NCBI GenBank assembly: GCA_041987205.1
Contig: JBHIWX010000005.1
Location: 13,779 to 77,778 of the forward strand
Source of the DNA: BOKV01 sp041987205
GTDB lineage: Bacteria; Pseudomonadota; Alphaproteobacteria; Rhizobiales; Rhizobiaceae
Direction of reading: 5' to 3'
DNA: 64,000 nt
The notes below the pieces were generated by a model. The model worked only from the letters and a program-made list of their open reading frames with translations. It was not told the origin of the DNA and ran no database searches. Position numbers and translations under genes: made by a program. Numbering within the stretch: the stretch's first letter is position 1; every line of letters begins with the position of its first letter. Below are positions 61,540 through 64,000 of the stretch, one piece after another.

Positions 61540-62487
61540 GTGTTCCGATTTGTCGTTGGTCGCCTGCTTACTGCGATCCCTGTTCTCATCGTTGTTTCGC
61601 TGGTGACATTCCTGATCATCTGGATGGTTCCGGGCGACGTGACGGCCGAAATCGCCGGCGGGGACGCCACGCCGGAAGAAATGGAAATCATCCGTCAGAA
61701 TCTGGGCCTGGACAGGCCCCTGCCCGAGCGGGCGCTCGCCTGGTATGGCCGGCTCCTGCATGGCGATCTCGGACATTCCTATCTCCTCAATCGCTCCGTA
61801 GCAGATGCCGTGTTCGAACGGCTGCCGGTGACGCTTTCCCTGGCCGGTCTGGCGCTCGTGATCGCCACGACAATCGGCATCTTGCTGGGGATCCTCGCGG
61901 CCGTGCGACAGAACACGTGGCTTGACCAGGGCGCGATGATCGTTGCGCTGGTCGGGCTGTCGGTCCCGGACTTCTGGTTCGGGATCGTCATGATCATCCT
62001 GTTCGGTGTCGTCCTGGGATGGTTCCCCACCGGCGGCTATGTCCCCCTGACCGAGGATTTCGCCGGTTGGGTTCAATGCATGACACTTCCCGCGCTGACA
62101 CTGGCGTTCACGCAGATGGGAGTGATCGCAAGAATGTCCCGCTCGAGCATGCTGGACGTGCTCAACCAGGACTTCGTGCGCACGGCCAAGGCAAAGGGCA
62201 TGCGGGCGCGCACGGTGATCTTCAAGCACGCGCTCAGAAACGCCCTGGTGCCGATCGTCACCGTCGTTGGTGTTATCACCGGCGTCCTGCTCAGCGGCGC
62301 GGTTGTCATCGAGTCCGTCTTTTCCCTGCCCGGTGTCGGCCGCCTCATCATAGGTTCCATCCAGCGCCGGGACTTTCCCATCATTCAGGGCGGATTGCTG
62401 GTTACGGCCTTCATTTTCGTTTTCGTGAACATCATTGTCGACGTGCTGTACGTCTGGTTCGATCCGAGGGTGCGCGATGACCGTTGA
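61540..62487 (+). CDS. Dipeptide/oligopeptide-type ABC permease (DppB-like), GTG start
   Basis: A 315-aa DppB-type permease with six spans: VVGRLLTAIPVLIVVSLVTF, ETVG-like GLDRPLPERALAWYGRLLHG, and the EAA loop ARMSRSSMLDVLNQDFVRTA with KAKGMRARTVIFKHALRNAL. The GTG at 61540 has AAGGGG upstream; the longer TTG frame at 61513 adds non-conserved residues. The 3' end overlaps the next permease by 11 bp. Confidence 0.93.
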   Translation: MFRFVVGRLLTAIPVLIVVSLVTFLIIWMVPGDVTAEIAGGDATPEEMEIIRQNLGLDRPLPERALAWYGRLLHGDLGHSYLLNRSVADAVFERLPVTLSLAGLALVIATTIGILLGILAAVRQNTWLDQGAMIVALVGLSVPDFWFGIVMIILFGVVLGWFPTGGYVPLTEDFAGWVQCMTLPALTLAFTQMGVIARMSRSSMLDVLNQDFVRTAKAKGMRARTVIFKHALRNALVPIVTVVGVITGVLLSGAVVIESVFSLPGVGRLIIGSIQRRDFPIIQGGLLVTAFIFVFVNIIVDVLYVWFDPRVRDDR

Positions 62488-63376
62488 CGATTCGGTATCG
62501 CTCGGCGCCGAAATGTCGGCCGCCCGCCGCCGGCGCCGGGTACAACTCGCTCGACGTCTCCTGGGCCACCGTTCCTTCCTGTTCGGACTGGTGATCCTGG
62601 CCATTTTCTTCTTCCTCGCCATTTTTGCGGACTTGCTCGCGCCTTATGCGCCCGAGAAGAGCGACTACCGGTCGATTCTCATGCCGCCATCCTGGGAACA
62701 CTGGTTCGGCACGGACGGATTTGGCCGCGATATCGCGAGCAGGATAATCTATGGCACGCGGGTCTCGCTGCGAATCGGACTTGTCGTCGTCGTGACGACC
62801 GGCATTCTGGGAACCGTGCTGGGTACGCTCGCGAGTTACGTTCGCTGGCTGGACAGTCTGATCATGCGCGGCCTGGACGGACTGATGGCCTTTCCGGGCG
62901 TCCTTCTGGCGATTGCACTGGCGGCGGCGCTCGGACCATCGGAGATCAACGCGATCATCGCGCTGACGATCACGTTCACGCCGCGAACCGCCCGCATCGT
63001 TCGCGCCAGCGTACTCGTCGTACAGGGCATGCAGTTCATCGAGGCTGCCCATGCGGTTGGCGCCAGCCATGCGAGGATCATTTTCCGCTACATCCTTGCC
63101 AATGCGATGTCACCGCTCATCGTGCAGCTGACATTCGTATTCGCCGTGTCGATCGTGGCCGAAGCGATACTCAGCTTCCTCGGCGTGGGGCCGCCGCCGC
63201 CCGCGCCATCCCTGGGCAACATCATCGCTGACGGGCGAACCTACATCCAGGAAGCCTGGTGGATAGCGGTGTTCCCCGGGCTCGCCATAGCGGTCGCGGT
63301 GTTGAGCCTGAACCTGATGGGCGATGGCCTGCGCGACATCATCGATCCGCGCCAGCGCAACCTGAGGGACAGCTGA
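62477..63376 (+). CDS. Dipeptide/oligopeptide-type ABC permease (DppC-like)
   Basis: A 299-aa DppC-type permease. The N-terminal part has a basic segment then SFLFGLVILAIFFFLAIFAD. HWFGTDGFGRDIASRIIYGT is the hallmark of this subfamily; the EAA loop is VVQGMQFIEAAHAVGASHAR with IIFRYILANAMSPL. The C-terminus has LNLMGDGLRDIIDPRQR. The ATG at 62477 overlaps the DppB-like gene. It completes the transporter. Confidence 0.94.
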   Translation: MTVDDSVSLGAEMSAARRRRRVQLARRLLGHRSFLFGLVILAIFFFLAIFADLLAPYAPEKSDYRSILMPPSWEHWFGTDGFGRDIASRIIYGTRVSLRIGLVVVVTTGILGTVLGTLASYVRWLDSLIMRGLDGLMAFPGVLLAIALAAALGPSEINAIIALTITFTPRTARIVRASVLVVQGMQFIEAAHAVGASHARIIFRYILANAMSPLIVQLTFVFAVSIVAEAILSFLGVGPPPPAPSLGNIIADGRTYIQEAWWIAVFPGLAIAVAVLSLNLMGDGLRDIIDPRQRNLRDS

Positions 63377-63429
63377 AGTTCACGGTGATCGGGCTCGCAT
63401 GATGCGGATGGGAAACGGGACGCTACGCA

Positions 63430-64000
63430 TTGGTTGACACTGCACGGCCTGACAGCACGGGAAAGCCCTGCTGCGTACCGGCGGCACCGGAAAGGCACGC
63501 CGCGCAGCCCGTGGCGGATTTGCCCCAATCGCAGTCGGACCACAGCGAAATCATCTGGATCGACGCTTGCGAAAGCTATGTCGGAACACGCCAGCCAGTG
63601 TTGCCGATCGATGGCGAGGGACCGGATCGCAAGGTTCGGCTTCGTCCCTTCGGCATTGATCGCCACGCCGTCAGCAACCGGCGTTTCGCGGCTTTCGTGA
63701 CAGACACAGGCTACGTCACCGAGGCTGAACGGTTCGACTGGTCCTTCGTGTTCAGGGCTTTCGTTCCGGCAGCACTGCTCCCAACCCTGCCTGTCGCGCC
63801 CGAAGCGCCCTGGTGGGTGCGCATCGAAGGCGCCTGCTGGAAGCAGCCCGAAGGAAAGGGCAGCGATTTCGTCGGCCGGGAAGCCTTGCTGAGGATTCAG
63901 CGCGAAGGAATCGCACAGCAGTTGATCTACATCGAGGTGGACGCCCGTGACGCGGATTGCATCGGGGGAGAACCGGTCTTCTCCGAGGGACGCCTGGTGG
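63430..64000 (+). CDS. Chimeric gene: truncated formylglycine-generating-enzyme-like part fused to GcvT-like fragment
   Basis: One open frame runs from 63430 to the window edge. Residues ~1-147 match an FGE/SUMF1-type sulfatase-modifying factor: KPCCVPAAPE, PVLPIDGEGPDRKVRLRPFG, NRRFAAFVTDTGYVTEAERF, APWWVRIEGACWKQPEGKG. At about 63865 the frame switches without a stop to DFVGREALLRIQREGIAQQ and CIGGEPVFSEGRLV, which match the C-terminal part of GcvT/dimethylglycine-dehydrogenase proteins. The FGE C-half with its catalytic cysteines is missing. No ATG exists in frame; TTG 63430 or GTG 63511 could start it. It is probably a non-functional recombinant remnant, though a real fusion is possible. 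Confidence 0.75.
   Translation, partial: MVDTARPDSTGKPCCVPAAPERHAAQPVADLPQSQSDHSEIIWIDACESYVGTRQPVLPIDGEGPDRKVRLRPFGIDRHAVSNRRFAAFVTDTGYVTEAERFDWSFVFRAFVPAALLPTLPVAPEAPWWVRIEGACWKQPEGKGSDFVGREALLRIQREGIAQQLIYIEVDARDADCIGGEPVFSEGRLV

Noticed and set aside
1..64000. CRISPR arrays, tRNA/rRNA genes, insertion sequences, phage genes or attachment sites
   Set aside because: I looked for regularly spaced repeats, tRNA-like cloverleaf ends, transposase motifs and integrases and saw none.

Overview
The window is GC-rich (estimated by eye), densely packed DNA that looks like an alphaproteobacterial chromosome or large replicon, most likely Hyphomicrobiales (rhizobia-like). This is inferred from the gene families (CO-dehydrogenase/xanthine-oxidase-type molybdenum hydroxylase, Bug-type TctABC, TRAP and Dpp-type transporters, many GntR/IclR/Lrp regulators), the protein style, and a ~105-bp palindromic intergenic element resembling rhizobial mosaic elements. 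I saw no rRNA, tRNA, CRISPR array, transposase, phage gene or replication origin.

Layout. (1) 1-1.8 kb: a three-subunit molybdenum hydroxylase operon on the minus strand, with the large subunit cut by the window edge. (2) 2.0-20.4 kb: a surface glycan region. It has a NeuB / SDR / CMP-sugar synthetase / transketolase cassette, a membrane-anchored sulfotransferase, several GT-B glycosyltransferase-like proteins, a nucleotidyltransferase-methyltransferase fusion, an FkbM methyltransferase, and a polysaccharide ABC exporter whose degenerate ATPase domain is fused to its permease. It probably makes a sulfated, methylated capsule or LPS containing an ulosonic acid. (3) 20.5-31.1 kb: two divergent operons around an IclR regulator. 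The minus-strand operon encodes LigBA-type ring-cleavage dioxygenase subunits, a Tat-exported amidohydrolase and a core-MetE-like methyltransferase. The plus-strand operon encodes a short citrate-synthase-fold lyase, a family III CoA-transferase, a YciI-like protein and a TRAP transporter. It looks like an uncharacterised route for an aromatic or tricarboxylic acid. (4) 31.1-31.5 kb: gene debris. (5) 31.5-37.4 kb: a branched-chain 2-oxoacid dehydrogenase operon (E1a, E1b, E2, E3) with an Lrp-type regulator and an unusual small ACT-like ORF. (6) 37.4-44.7 kb: a minus-strand catabolic run of two SDRs, an aldehyde dehydrogenase, a LeuB-like dehydrogenase and a TctABC tricarboxylate transporter. 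(7) 44.8-64 kb: a sulfatase-rich catabolic island. It has four sulfatases, two GntR regulators, two enolase-superfamily enzymes, an aspartoacylase-like and an M81 metallohydrolase, and a complete Dpp-type ABC transporter whose parts are split over two operons. At the right edge lies a truncated formylglycine-generating-enzyme gene fused in frame to a GcvT-like fragment.

How it fits together. Three intergenic regions of the island carry the same operator-like direct repeat (TATACnAT repeated every 8 bp), which ties the enolase/hydrolase/sulfatase operon, the dppDF-sulfatase operon and the GntR/dppABC segment into one candidate regulon. Imported sulfated substrate would be desulfated, hydrolysed by the two metallohydrolases and dehydrated by the enolase-superfamily enzymes. 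Products might pass to the dehydrogenases at 37-42 kb. The actual substrate cannot be read from the sequence. Three of the four sulfatases have the Cys-type motif that needs formylglycine maturation, yet the local maturase gene is broken.
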